Source: CAIKMD01 sp963740675 (GTDB taxonomy: Bacteria; Pseudomonadota; Alphaproteobacteria; ATCC43930; CGMCC-115725). From it: a stretch of 64,000 nucleotides of DNA. The notes beneath the pieces are model-generated. The model did not search any database. It was not told the origin of the DNA and was given only the letters and a program-made list of their open reading frames with translations. The position numbers and the translations under genes were made by a program. Location of the stretch: positions 124,001 to 188,000 of the forward strand of contig CAVUFS010000006.1 in NCBI GenBank assembly GCA_963740675.1, written 5' to 3'. Positions 52,372 through 61,354 of this stretch are shown here, in pieces. Positions within the stretch are counted from its first letter, which is position 1, and every line of letters begins with the position of its first letter.

Positions 52372-52431
52372 GCCCGCACTCGATAGCCAAGTGAGATCAC
52401 CGTCCGCGGCTTCCGCGCATCGTGAGTGCGG

Positions 52432-52620
52432 CTAGCGTTGATTCCGCGCCGCGTCTTTGGCTTCCTGTTCGAGCTCGTCGGCCCAAGCCAGAAGCATCCG
52501 CTTTAAATCGCCCCAACTCGGGATTTGAGTGCGAGGCGCTGCTAAGCGTTCCTCTCGGGCGACCATCTCTCTTAGATGGAGTGCATAGCGGCGGAGTTGG
52601 GAACGTTCTTCGGGCGTCAT
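52432..52620 (-). CDS. Small helical hypothetical protein
   Basis: 62 residues: MTPEERSQLRRYALHLREM ... WGDLKRMLLAWADELEQEAKD. It is charged and helical. It resembles the neighbouring small helical proteins in size and in the LL-X-WADELE ending, but not in the N-terminal pattern. Confidence 0.5.
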   Translation of the reverse strand: MTPEERSQLRRYALHLREMVAREERLAAPRTQIPSWGDLKRMLLAWADELEQEAKDAARNQR

Positions 52621-53228
52621 CTCGCAACATTATACCCAGAGACGGGGGGCTGCGAGTTGGCACGCGCGTCTTCACACATTGGGGACGGGGCAGCGCGAGA
52701 GCGAGCCACTGACACACAAGCCGCGAGGGGCTGCGGGAACCCGAAGGAGGCAACGTGGTTGCTTCTACTGAGGCTTGTCGCTTCCATTGGGATGGTCGGC
52801 GATTAAGTCTCCTGAGGGCGCGCTGACTTAGGAAACGCCGGCGCGTCCTCTGTTGTCGATGCGATGTCGAGCATTAGAGAGAGACGTTGGCGCGCAAATC
52901 GCGGCAGGCGACCTAGCCGGCGCTATCACTTCGCACTCGCTGGCCGGAAAATCTGCGGGTCGCCACGCGGATATTCGTCCCGCCGCAAAAATGCTGGGTC
53001 TCTGGCCCCGCTGCCGTCCGCGGGAACGTTTTTCCAGCCCGTCGGTTCAACGGCTATGGACAAAATCGAACGCTGCTTTACGCGCTTCATGGAGACGATC
53101 GGCGACATCATCTGCCGCATCGGTACGCTGATCTCGATCGCGTGTCGGCGCAGACGCTCGTAGCGCCGCCGAACAAGTTAACAGGTTAGAAAGAGAAGCC
53201 GCAGGAGGCGAGGTCAAAGGACTATTCG
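52621..53228. other. Gap of about 600 bases without a recognised gene
   Basis: It contains only short ORFs. One of 35 codons at 53056-53163 (MDKIERCFTRFMETIGDIIC...) could be a mini-protein but has no ribosome-binding site or other support. Confidence 0.4.
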
Positions 53229-53472
53229 ATGGGCGCCGAACTGTCACCGGAATACTGGCACGCAAAGGCGGAAGAAACGCGAACGCTCGCCGATGGCATG
53301 CGCCATCGTGAACTCGAAGGTGGCGCTAATCAAGATCGCCGAAGGCTATGAGCGCCTCGCCAAAACTGCCGAAGAAATGCGCTGGAAGAAGAGCACGCTT
53401 AACCCTGGGTTTGTGCAGGCGGACATTGCCAACAAAAATCGCGGGGCGAAGCCGGATAAGGCGAAACGCTAA
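53229..53472 (+). CDS. Small helical protein, frameshifted
   Basis: The start GAELSPEYWHAKAEETRTLADGM is followed, after one extra base at about 53314-53318, by VALIKIAEGYERLAKTAEEM and a basic tail ending DKAKR. Rejoined, it is a typical member of a small protein family common in rhizobia (W/Y-H-X-K-A-E-E-X-R ... I-A-E-G-Y-E-R-L-A). GAGG precedes the start. The function is unknown. Confidence 0.65.
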
Positions 53473-53570
53473 TTTGGATCATTCGCGCCTCGTAGGAATA
53501 GAGCCAACTTCGATAAGCTCGGCTTCTCGCCTCGCTGGCGGAACGTAGCGCCTACAAACTGTTGAACTTT

Positions 53571-53590
53571 CCCGTCTCTGTCGGGTTTTT
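53571..53590 (+). terminator. Small hairpin with T tract
   Basis: CCCG-TCTCTGT-CGGG followed by five T residues, about 100 bases after the small gene at 53229-53472 and only a few bases before the next one. Confidence 0.5.
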
Positions 53591-53596
53591 CGGCTA

Positions 53597-53791
53597 ATGC
53601 AATCGATGTCATACTATCTTGAGCAGGCGGAAAAAGCAGAGCCGCTGGCGTCGCTCATCGACGATGAACAGGCCAGATCACAACTCCATAAGATGGCCCA
53701 GGATTATAAGGACATCGCCCAAGACCTAGAGACCGGCGCCATCGACATCCGGCATCCAGAATTGATGCCGCAGTCAGGCCACGCGCGCTGA
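53597..53791 (+). CDS. Small helical protein
   Basis: 64 residues: MSYYLEQAEKAEPLASLIDD, then RSQLHKMAQDYKDIAQDLETG and IRHPELMPQ. Same design as the proteins at 47139 and 53229: aromatic start, Ala-Glu helix, then a second helix with a Tyr. An alternative start is three codons downstream (MSYY). Confidence 0.62.
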   Translation: MQSMSYYLEQAEKAEPLASLIDDEQARSQLHKMAQDYKDIAQDLETGAIDIRHPELMPQSGHAR

Positions 53792-53840
53792 CCCGTCAGG
53801 GCTCGTTCGCTGGCTTCTGGAGATAGCCGGAAGCGATCAT

Positions 53841-53960
53841 CTAGGCTTCGAGTACTTCCATGTCCTTGGCGATCTGATCGGCTATTTTCAGCAGATCATC
53901 ACCGAACGCGCCGGGTGTGTTTTTCGCCGCCTCGCGCAGGCGCACTACCGACTGCTTAAG
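53841..53960 (-). pseudogene. C-terminal fragment related to the 51.6-52.1 kb protein
   Basis: LKQSVVRLREAAKNTPGAFG then DDLLKIADQIAKDMEVLEA matches the end of the 162-residue protein (AKSTPGVLGVELLKIADQIADD). It is joined directly to a broken rmuC, with no start of its own. Confidence 0.55.
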
Positions 53961-54995
53961 GTAATGACATCGGGCCGCAGCGAAGCGCCATCGCGCTCGA
54001 ATGATTCCTCGATGGTGAAATCGCAGTATGCGCTGAGCTCCGATAATTCGAGCACGTTGCGGAGCGTATGCTCGCCCCACCGACCGCGCGTCTTCGGCGC
54101 TGCGCGCAGCGCATTGACCAGCTTCGAGGTCTCGGTGCGCACCGCATTCTGCGTCTCGATAACGCCTTTGAGCTCGGTCGACAGGGCGCCGTACTCCTGC
54201 GCTCGGGTCTTCTCGAGCTCGGCAAGGTTCGCTTGGCATGCCTGCAGCGTCTCACGCACGGGCGCGACAAGTTGCTCGATGGCTTTGCCCCTAGCCTCGA
54301 GATCGGCGGTTGCTCCCGCCTTGTGCGCTTCGAAAGTCTGACCGGCGAGCTGTAGGAAGGATTCCTGATTTGACCGCAGCGCGTCGCTGGCAATGTTCTT
54401 GAGATCCTTTTCGATCTCGCCGCGAACTGCGGTGAGTACTGCCACTTGCTGCTCGTGTGCCGTCATCTGCTCAGTGAGCTGGGTCTGGAGCCCGCTGTTC
54501 GCACTCGTGAGCTCGACGACTTGCTCGGTGAGCTCAGCTATCCGGGCATCCAATCCCGGCACGCGGTCCGCCTGCTCGCGAAACGCCGAGCGCTCCCCAG
54601 CGATGGTTTCGAGCCTGTCGCGCGCGGCCGTGAGTTTGAGTCTCGCTTTCGACGAGGCGGCTCGCCTGCTCTTGCAGGGCAGCCTCGCTGACCGTGAGCG
54701 TCTGGACTTTGTTGCCTTGTTCTTTCAGCTCGGCCTCAAAGCTCGGCACGCGAGCTGCAACTGACTCGGCCCGCGTTCGAACTCACTTCCTCGGCTTTAT
54801 GACGCGAGCGCCAAGTTTAGCATCGGCGTGGGCGGTCTTCAATTCTTCTGCCGATCGCGCCGCAGCGTCGGTTGCTGTCTTGCGCTCGAGCGTGAGCTGC
54901 ATGATTCGGGCGCGCGTCAGGAGATCCCTGACGATCGCACCAAGCACTGCGCCCGCGAAAAGTGCTATCAGAACCGGCCACCAAGATACTTGCAT
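53961..54995 (-). pseudogene. rmuC: RmuC-type DNA recombination protein, truncated and frameshifted
   Basis: RmuC proteins limit DNA inversions and carry a PD-(D/E)XK-like nuclease domain. The N-terminal membrane anchor (VSWWPVLIALFAGAVLGAIV) starts at 54995. Coiled-coil segments continue in two further frames, and the conserved core start RGRWGEHTLRNVLELSELSAYCDF lies near 54060. Homology stops at GASLRPDVI, before the nuclease motifs. At least two shifts and a missing C-terminal half make it non-functional. Its end is fused to the fragment at 53841-53960. Confidence 0.78.
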
Positions 54996-55444
54996 ATCCC
55001 CCCCAAAGTTTTCCCCAGTCTTTCAAAACTCGTTTATGTGTTGCCTGAGGTTCTGGGCTCCGATGCCCAAAGCACCGGGCTACTGCCAACCTACGCTTTT
55101 GACGTGGCTTCAAACCCTTTTGGGGTGTCCGCGGCGCTAGGACGCGCCACAATTCAGTTTACAGATTACCCCTGCAACTCAATGGACGGAGCGGTCGCGT
55201 CCTTAAGCGGACAGATGGAGATCTTTGGCGGCGACCCGAGTGGCGGGCTCAGGCGCGCCAGCCACGAGCGCGCCGCTTGGTAATGGATATCCGCGCTCAT
55301 TCCTATGGGCACGTCTGCCTATTTACTCCGCCGATGCCAAAAGAGGCGCCTTGCCTTTGAGTGAAGAGCTTTGCCTAACGCTGCCGCGGCCGTCGTTCCG
55401 AGCAATTCAGTCAGGTCGTCCTCGAATGCTCGGGTTACGCCATC
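54996..55444. other. Gap of about 450 bases without a recognised gene
   Basis: Short ORFs only. No RNA or repeat structure stands out. Confidence 0.4.
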
Positions 55445-55678
55445 GTGGCCACCGCGCGCATGCGCCACCTCATGGAGCAACACGCCAGCAAACTCGGGCA
55501 GGGACCGCAGTTGGTCTCATGCGGCCATCGCGGCTATCTCACCAAGCGCGAGTTGCTGAGAAGTCCGCGCATCCATAGCTATCACCGAGTGATGGGACTT
55601 GTCTTCGTTCTCCGTTGCCGCTTGTGCAAGAAACGGGGGCACGCCGAGATCAAAGTTCACCGGCTCACACCGCACTGA
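55445..55678 (+). CDS. Small zinc-ribbon-like hypothetical protein 1
   Basis: 77 residues. The C-terminal half FVLRCRLCKKRGHAEIK contains a CXXC knuckle, with a possible partner CGH near residue 27. The start may be the GTG at 55445 or the ATG five codons on. It is directly followed by a second small zinc-ribbon ORF. Confidence 0.45.
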   Translation: MATARMRHLMEQHASKLGQGPQLVSCGHRGYLTKRELLRSPRIHSYHRVMGLVFVLRCRLCKKRGHAEIKVHRLTPH

Positions 55679-55679
55679 C

Positions 55680-55925
55680 ATGCGACCGCCGGAAACCATA
55701 CCTCCCGATCAGATCACCGGCGGCGAGCTCGAGGCTTGGCACGTCGTGACGATCGAGTGCGGAGGCAGCGGCCATGGTCGTGTCGTTGACCACCGGCTGG
55801 TACAGCGCCGCCGTCGTGGTTCAAAGCCGCTGAGCCGGTTGAACTGGAAGTGCGAAAGATGCGGTAGGACGAGTGCCGATGTGCAGCACGTCATTCGCGT
55901 GGTGAAACTGCCACGGAACTACTGA
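55680..55925 (+). CDS. Small zinc-ribbon-like hypothetical protein 2
   Basis: 81 residues starting MRPPETIPPDQITGG, with IECGGSGHGRV and NWKCERCGRTSADVQHV giving a CXXC-type metal site. It begins two bases after the preceding ORF ends. Its 3' end is duplicated at 50679-50724. No known family is recognised. Confidence 0.55.
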   Translation: MRPPETIPPDQITGGELEAWHVVTIECGGSGHGRVVDHRLVQRRRRGSKPLSRLNWKCERCGRTSADVQHVIRVVKLPRNY

Positions 55926-56175
55926 AGCTGCATCGAGACATAAACAGGGCGACGTTATGTTTAACCTTGCCACTAGGGGCCGGGCGGCATCCGGTCTAGA
56001 GCTTCCTGGCTAAGGCAAATCGCGTCGTCGACGATGCTATCGCGCAGCTTCCGGTAATGCGCGATTTCAAGGTTGCGCGATGAATGACGTCCGACCCCCG
56101 ACAAAACGCGTACAAAAGTCTAACGCGTTAGACTCGAAAGGTCGAAATTTCCCTTTGTTATCAATGACCGTGTAG

Positions 56176-56199
56176 TACGAGACGTACTACAGCGTGTGA
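56176..56199 (+). pseudogene. glnA: Last codons of a second glutamine synthetase gene
   Basis: The codons for YETYYSV and stop, plus the following gtgacttc, closely match the end of the intact glnA (YEMYYSV, stop, ctgacttt, at 18906 onward). A TAG directly precedes it and nothing else of the gene is visible. A terminator still follows, as behind glnA. The rest of the 55926-56385 interval has no recognised gene. Confidence 0.65.
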
Positions 56200-56233
56200 T
56201 GTGACTTCGGCCGGATAACGGCCACAGCATCAG

Positions 56234-56270
56234 CCCCCAGCGATCTTCGGATTGCCGGGGGTTTTTCTTT
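56234..56270 (+). terminator. Terminator behind the glnA remnant
   Basis: CCCCC-N18-GGGGG followed by TTTTTCTTTT on the plus strand, placed as the terminator is behind the intact glnA. Confidence 0.75.
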
Positions 56271-56385
56271 TCCGCTGGGCCGCAGGAATTTCCTGCTTCC
56301 ATTCGGGATCTCATCTCGCGAGCGATATAGCCATCGGCGATGTCTCCCGCGCAGCGAGAGGCGCAAGGACCTCAAGACCAATTGA

Positions 56386-56976
56386 TCAGGCGGCCCTGGG
56401 ATTGATCCGCGTGATCTTCGAGCCGTCGAGACTGAGCCCCGCCATCAATCCGCTCTGGCCGAACGGGATGGCGACGACATCCTGCGTGATGGTAGTCGAC
56501 GTTATGCTTTTCGCGGCACCCTTGTCGATAACGACGACACTCGGCCCGGAGCCAATCGCCCAACCATCGCTCTTATGCAGATAGTCGAGCGCACCCTGCT
56601 TCATGAAGAGCAGCGCGTAACTGAAGGATTGTCCGCCGGCTTGCAAACCGAGGGAGGCTGCCGCGATGTTGTAGTAGCCGACTGTCTTGCCCTTCTCGCG
56701 CAGGGCGCCCTCGCCATATTCGCCGCCGATGATGAGGCCGCCCTTGATGATCTTCGGGAAAATCAGCACCGCCAACGCCTTGTCCAAAAGTGGCCGGACG
56801 TTCGGAGCCTGGGCCCGCAGCCGCTTCAGCGCGGCATTCGCATCTTTGTCGATCGTCGCAGCGGTGGCAGCTTCCGCGGAACAGAAGCACGCCGGCACAA
56901 GCGCCGCGCCGAGAAACAAGGCCAGCATGTCGCGACGCATCCAGCGAAACGGCTGTTCGGTTCCGGTCTGTTCCAT
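56386..56976 (-). CDS. SYLF/Ysc84-domain lipid-binding protein
   Basis: 196 residues from MEQTGTEQPF. A twin-basic region and hydrophobic signal (MRRDMLALFLGAALVPACFC) suggest export, perhaps as a lipoprotein. The SYLF domain shows KALAVLIFPKIIKGGLIIGGEYGEG, YYNIAAASLGLQAGGQSFSY and SDGWAIGSGPSVVVID. Eukaryotic relatives bind phosphoinositides. Bacterial ones are envelope proteins of unclear function. Confidence 0.88.
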   Translation of the reverse strand: MEQTGTEQPFRWMRRDMLALFLGAALVPACFCSAEAATAATIDKDANAALKRLRAQAPNVRPLLDKALAVLIFPKIIKGGLIIGGEYGEGALREKGKTVGYYNIAAASLGLQAGGQSFSYALLFMKQGALDYLHKSDGWAIGSGPSVVVIDKGAAKSITSTTITQDVVAIPFGQSGLMAGLSLDGSKITRINPRAA

Positions 56977-57117
56977 GTTGAGCCCTCCCAATACCGCTTC
57001 TCACTTGGCGCATCGCCGCCTTCGTTACCAGTAAGCTACGGTAGGCTACCGTCGGCATATCCCGGCGGCGTTTTCGACCAGCGATAGCCTTTCGAGCCGA
57101 GCGCAGCGGGTGTGCTT

Positions 57118-57273
57118 TCATCCGCTCATGCCATCCACGGAGATGGCGAGTTCCTCGTCGCCGCTCGGCACGGCCGATAGCCTTGTCGGCATACAGGCCG
57201 CGACGAGCAAACAGAGCGCGGCGATTTGGAAGAAGCGCAACCATGCCAGCACGAGCCTCGTCTTGCAGATCAT
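57118..57273 (-). CDS. 51-residue predicted lipoprotein
   Basis: The ATG ending at 57273 overlaps the stop of the upstream gene as ATGA. The product MICKTRLVLAWLRFFQI then ALCLLVAACMPTRLSAV has a hydrophobic signal and a lipobox-like LVAAC, then a short acidic tail. Coupling and the lipobox support a real small envelope protein. Confidence 0.55.
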   Translation of the reverse strand: MICKTRLVLAWLRFFQIAALCLLVAACMPTRLSAVPSGDEELAISVDGMSG

Positions 57274-57875
57274 TTGGTGATGGCGATGGCGAGAGCCTCC
57301 GTATGACGGATGTCGACCTGATCACCGGCTTTGACGCGGTCGAGATTTTTTACCTCTTCACCGACGTCGATCGTCTGTTTATTCCCAGCCGGACCCTTGA
57401 GCGTCACCTTGCGATTGGTGTAGTCGACCGCTTCCACGGTCGCGGTAAGCTGCGTCACCACAGTGTTGACACCAGCAGGCTTCTCACCTCGCGGTGCGAC
57501 CTGGATCGTTTGCGATTGCTGAGCTGCCGGCAGGCTGCCTTCGGTGGCGGGGGCGCCGGGCGGGCGCAGGAACACGGCCGTCGCCTGCGCATATTTGATG
57601 GTCACCGTATCGCCCTTCTCGACCTGCGGGAAATTGACGACGGTATCCGGCACCTGGAGCTGGATGACCCGGCCGTCATCCGCCCGCAGCGTCGCCGTTC
57701 GCTTCGCATGGTCGACGGCGTCCACCGTTACCCGGTCGACGACAACGTTGGTTTGGACGATATCGGGCCGCGCCTGGGCCGCGCTGTCGGCTGGCGGCGA
57801 TTGTTGTGCTTGCGCAACGGCTGTAACGGGCGCGACAGCCAACATGAAAAGCGTCACGGTTGAGATCCGAAGCAT
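57270..57875 (-). CDS. Exported protein with two copies of a small beta domain
   Basis: 201 residues. A signal peptide (VTLFMLAVAPVTAVAQAQ) precedes two related repeats. The first is VDAVDHAKRTATLRADDG ... VEKGDTVTIKYAQATAVF at about 48-102. The second is VEAVDYTNRKVTLKGPAG ... VKAGDQVDIRHTEALAIAI at about 145-199. Both have the KGD/AGD turn and look like OB- or PRC-like beta barrels. Periplasmic, function unknown. Confidence 0.75.
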   Translation of the reverse strand: MLRISTVTLFMLAVAPVTAVAQAQQSPPADSAAQARPDIVQTNVVVDRVTVDAVDHAKRTATLRADDGRVIQLQVPDTVVNFPQVEKGDTVTIKYAQATAVFLRPPGAPATEGSLPAAQQSQTIQVAPRGEKPAGVNTVVTQLTATVEAVDYTNRKVTLKGPAGNKQTIDVGEEVKNLDRVKAGDQVDIRHTEALAIAITK

Positions 57876-57988
57876 CGCAAAACCTCTCTTTGATGGACGA
57901 TTTGTGCGGCATCGAGCAGCACACGGGTATCCATCAATGGCGCAACCGGGCGCTCGCGCGGGAGTAGGTTACGGTAGTTTTTCGCGGC

Positions 57989-58456
57989 TCATCCAAACGG
58001 CCCGGTATCGAAGATCATGCTCACAGCCGCGAGCAGTCCGACCAGAAACAGCAGGCATGCGATGATCAAGGTCAGCGATACGGGATAGCCGCTCTCGCCA
58101 TGGACAAGGCCGTTCGCTGTCATGCGCTTGCGCTCGATACGCAGGCCCCACATGAAATTCACGTGGTACCAGATGCCAAGCGCCAACATGATCGCACCAA
58201 GCAAGACAAGGCTCAGACCGAATTCTCGCGGCGCGCGACTGCCGCCGCTGAGAAGGCTGGTATCCTTGAGACGGTTGAAAAATTGGAAGATCGTGAAGCC
58301 GAAGCTGATCAGCGACAACGACGTGCGGATGATCGACATCAGCGTGCGATCCGCGCTCATCCGCGTGCGCTGGAAGGACATGCCGGTGCGCCGCGAAGAG
58401 AGCTCGACGCTGATCTCATCGGGCGAAGATCGCGATGTGATAACAGAGCTAGCCAT
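57989..58456 (-). CDS. DUF202 (YidH-type) membrane protein
   Basis: 155 residues from MASSVITSRSS. The family start ELSSRRTGMSFQRTRMSADRTLMSIIRTSLSLISFGFTIFQF is clear, with three membrane helices (to about residue 150). Function unknown. The first 30 residues recur in a stranded copy at 61355-61465. The start overlaps the end of an OprB porin remnant. Confidence 0.88.
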   Translation of the reverse strand: MASSVITSRSSPDEISVELSSRRTGMSFQRTRMSADRTLMSIIRTSLSLISFGFTIFQFFNRLKDTSLLSGGSRAPREFGLSLVLLGAIMLALGIWYHVNFMWGLRIERKRMTANGLVHGESGYPVSLTLIIACLLFLVGLLAAVSMIFDTGPFG

Positions 58457-58718
58457 CGTGATTCTCAAAACTGACGCCCGGAAGGCCACCGCTCGGCACG
58501 CCTTGTGGTGTGTAGACGGTGTTGAGATCGACGGTGCCGCCTTTGAGCGCCGATTGGTCGCGAGTGCCGCCCCAATCGCCGGTCAGCTTCGAGCGCGTCC
58601 AGAAATCGCCGCCGAAATTTGCCGATGGTGCCTCCTGCGCGGCCGCTGTCGCAATCGCGGTCAGGCTCCCCGCCAAACCGAGGCAACGAACGCTCCTCAT
58701 CAACGATGCGTCCTGCAT
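58449..58718 (-). pseudogene. N-terminal fragment of an OprB-type carbohydrate porin
   Basis: 90 residues: a signal peptide (LMRSVRCLGLAGSLTAIATAAAQ) then SKLTGDWGGTRDQSALKGG and VDLNTVYTPQGV, the start of the mature OprB barrel. A full porin is about 400 residues. Here the frame closes inside the start of the DUF202 gene, which evidently replaced the rest. The 58719-58967 gap also contains, on the minus strand, a short open stretch GAGIRHYVARPTGGPDW ... ATLLFPK that could be another relic. Confidence 0.7.
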
Positions 58719-58967
58719 GTGCAATGCCCTCCCTTCGCCATCGCTATCAAAGGCAAAGCAGAGAAGGACGCGGAGTAAGTTACACGAGGATACGCGGCGC
58801 GATATGCGCGGCAGATGCAGCAGGAACTTATTTCGGAAACAGCAGGGTCGCAGTGAGGCGCAAGCCCCAATCGGGACCGCCGGTCGGGCGCGCGACATAA
58901 TGGCGTATGCCGGCGCCGAGGCTGACCAGCTAACTGCGACGCCTTCCTTGGCCCGCGCAAGCTTCCC

Positions 58968-61343
58968 CTATTGCCGCGCCATCGCGACGCGGATTGCATC
59001 CTCCGGCGAGACAAGGTGATCTGCGCTCTTGGCAGCGTCGGCAATCGCAAGCTGCACGCCTTTGACGCGCCCGTTGAAGGCATTGCCGCGCGAACCGTAA
59101 TCCGGCGAGACGGGCGCGCCGCTATCCTCGCCGACATCGCAGCCATCGTCCGCGGAGAACACCATCGCCTGCGTCATCGGAATAGCGCCCTCGCCTACTT
59201 TCTTTCCGTCGATATAGAGCGTCACCTGACCGCCCTTGCCGAGGCCGCCGCCGGCATAGGCGAACTCCATACGCACCTGGTGTTCGCCGTCGGGGAGGAT
59301 CTCCGCCGCTTCGACGAAGTAGTGGTTCACCCCGGCGACGTTGTAGCAGTATTTCAGCTTGCCTTTCTTCGCGTAGAGACTCCAGCCGCCGATATTGGCG
59401 CCTTGCGCGATGATCACGCCCTCGGCGCCCGATTTCGGCACCTCGACCACAGCGGTGACGGAATGAGACTTGTTCTTGAGGTTCAAGACACAATTCTCGG
59501 ACAGGCGCCCCATGCCGCCGAAGAGCAGTTGTGTCGTGCCTTTGATCAGCACCGGCCGGCCGGCAATGTCCGGATTCATCTTCTCGACCCCTCGGTCATC
59601 GATCGGCAGCACGTTGTAGCGCGTCGCCTCGATCAGCCATAAGCGCTGCAGCTCATGCAGTTTTTCCGGCATCTCTTTTGACAGATCGTTTGCCTGGCTC
59701 CAGTCCTTGGAGGTGTCGTAGAGCTCCCACACATCGTCGTCGAGCGGCACGGTCTTGCGGCCGACAAGCTCCCAGGGCGTCCCGTGTTTCGTCACCGCGG
59801 TCCAGCCCTTGTGATAGATGCCGCGATTGCCGAGCATTTCGAAATACTGTGTCTCGTGTTGCTCAGCGGCCTTCGCGTCGTTGAACGAGTACAGCATGCT
59901 CACCCCTTCGATCGGCCGCTGCTGCACGCCGTTCACCGAGACCGGTTCGGGCAACCCCGCTGCTTCGAGGATCGTCGGCGCCACGTCGATGACGTGGTGG
60001 AATTGCGCGCGCATTTCGCCTTTCGCCTTGATGCCGTCCGGCCAGCTGACGATGGTGCCGTTGCGCGTCCCGCCCCAGTGAGAAGCGACCTGCTTGGTCC
60101 ACTGGTAAGGCGTGTCCATCGCATGCGCCCAGCCGACGGCGTAGTGATTGTAGGAGTCCGGCCCGCCGAGCTTGTCATACCGCTCCATCAGGAATTCCGA
60201 CGTCTCGAGAGCCGCGAGCCCGTTGAAATTCGCCATTTCGTTATACGCGCCGTTGAGCGTGCCTTCGGCCGAAGCCCCGTTGTCGCCAATGATGAAATAG
60301 ATGAGCGTGTCATCGAAAATATTGAGCTTCTTCAGCCCATCGAACAGCCGTCCGATATGATGGTCGGTGTATTCGAAGAAGCCCCCATAGACCTCCATCT
60401 GCCGACGGAGGATGGGCTTCAGCGCCTCCGGCATCTCGTTCCAGGATGGGATCTCGGCATGGCGCGCGGTGAGCTGGCAGCCTTCTGGGATGACGCCGAG
60501 CTTCTTCTGCCGGGCAAAGATCTCTTCGCGCAGCTCGTCCCAGCCGTGGTCGAACTTGCCTTTGTACTTATCAGCCCATTCCTTTGGGACATGATGCGGC
60601 GCGTGAAGAGCGCCAGGCGCGAAATAGACAAAGAACGGCTTGTCGGCCGCGAGTGCTTTCTGCTGCGATATCCAAGCCATCGCCTTGTCGGTCATGTCCT
60701 CCATGAAGTGATAGCCCTCTTCGGGCGTCTTCTTCACCTCGACCGGCGTGGTGCCCTCATAGATCGTCGGGTACCATTGGTTCGTCTCGCCGCCGATGAA
60801 GCCGTAGAAGTATTCGAAGCCGCCGCCGCCCGTGGGCCATGCGTCGAACGGGCCGATTGGGCTGGTCTCCCACACCGGCACTTCGTGGCATTTGCCGAAT
60901 TGTGCGGTCGCGTAGCCGTTGAGCTTCAGCGTCCGCGCCAGCGGCGATATGCTGTTCGGCAGCACCGAGTTGTAGCCGGGTGCGCCGGTGGCGATCTCGG
61001 TGATGCCGCCCATGCCGCATGAGTGGTGGTTGCGCCCGGTCAGCAGCGCCTGCCGCGTCGGGGAGCAGAGGGCGCAGGTATGGAAGCGATTGTATCTGAG
61101 GCCGCCGGCTGCAAGCGCCTCCGCATTCGGCGTTTGGCAAGGACCGCCGAAGGCGCTCGAGGCGCCGAAGCCGACATCGTCGAGAAGGATGACCAGCACA
61201 TTGGGCGCCCCTTTGGGCGGACGTAACTGCTCGATCGGTGGGAATTTGGTGTCGGGATCTCGTGCATCGTATGTGATGAGCCCCGTTCGTTCCGGCGTAG
61301 CGATCGGAAGATGCGAACGAGGCTTCTTGTCGTCGTTGCTCAT
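58968..61343 (-). CDS. Arylsulfatase
   Basis: A 791-residue type I sulfatase. The modification motif is CALCSPTRQALLTGR, whose Cys (in CSPTR) is converted to formylglycine. The metal-binding start is NVLVILLDDVGFGAS. Further family features are YATAQFGKCHE, FVYFAPGALHAPHH and IIGDNGASAEG. A C-terminal beta domain of about 150 residues follows (FGGMGRLSENCVLNLKNKS). I start at MSNDDKKPRSH with AGAGGATAAG ahead. No signal peptide, so it is cytoplasmic or leaves by another route. The activating enzyme is two genes upstream. Confidence 0.95.
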   Translation of the reverse strand: MSNDDKKPRSHLPIATPERTGLITYDARDPDTKFPPIEQLRPPKGAPNVLVILLDDVGFGASSAFGGPCQTPNAEALAAGGLRYNRFHTCALCSPTRQALLTGRNHHSCGMGGITEIATGAPGYNSVLPNSISPLARTLKLNGYATAQFGKCHEVPVWETSPIGPFDAWPTGGGGFEYFYGFIGGETNQWYPTIYEGTTPVEVKKTPEEGYHFMEDMTDKAMAWISQQKALAADKPFFVYFAPGALHAPHHVPKEWADKYKGKFDHGWDELREEIFARQKKLGVIPEGCQLTARHAEIPSWNEMPEALKPILRRQMEVYGGFFEYTDHHIGRLFDGLKKLNIFDDTLIYFIIGDNGASAEGTLNGAYNEMANFNGLAALETSEFLMERYDKLGGPDSYNHYAVGWAHAMDTPYQWTKQVASHWGGTRNGTIVSWPDGIKAKGEMRAQFHHVIDVAPTILEAAGLPEPVSVNGVQQRPIEGVSMLYSFNDAKAAEQHETQYFEMLGNRGIYHKGWTAVTKHGTPWELVGRKTVPLDDDVWELYDTSKDWSQANDLSKEMPEKLHELQRLWLIEATRYNVLPIDDRGVEKMNPDIAGRPVLIKGTTQLLFGGMGRLSENCVLNLKNKSHSVTAVVEVPKSGAEGVIIAQGANIGGWSLYAKKGKLKYCYNVAGVNHYFVEAAEILPDGEHQVRMEFAYAGGGLGKGGQVTLYIDGKKVGEGAIPMTQAMVFSADDGCDVGEDSGAPVSPDYGSRGNAFNGRVKGVQLAIADAAKSADHLVSPEDAIRVAMARQ

Positions 61344-61354
61344 GATCTTATCCT

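Noticed and set aside
36205..58718. A transposon or prophage as the cause of the gene fragments
   Set aside because: I looked for transposase, integrase, recombinase and phage structural genes and saw none. The 'holin-like' protein is a common chromosomal envelope protein.
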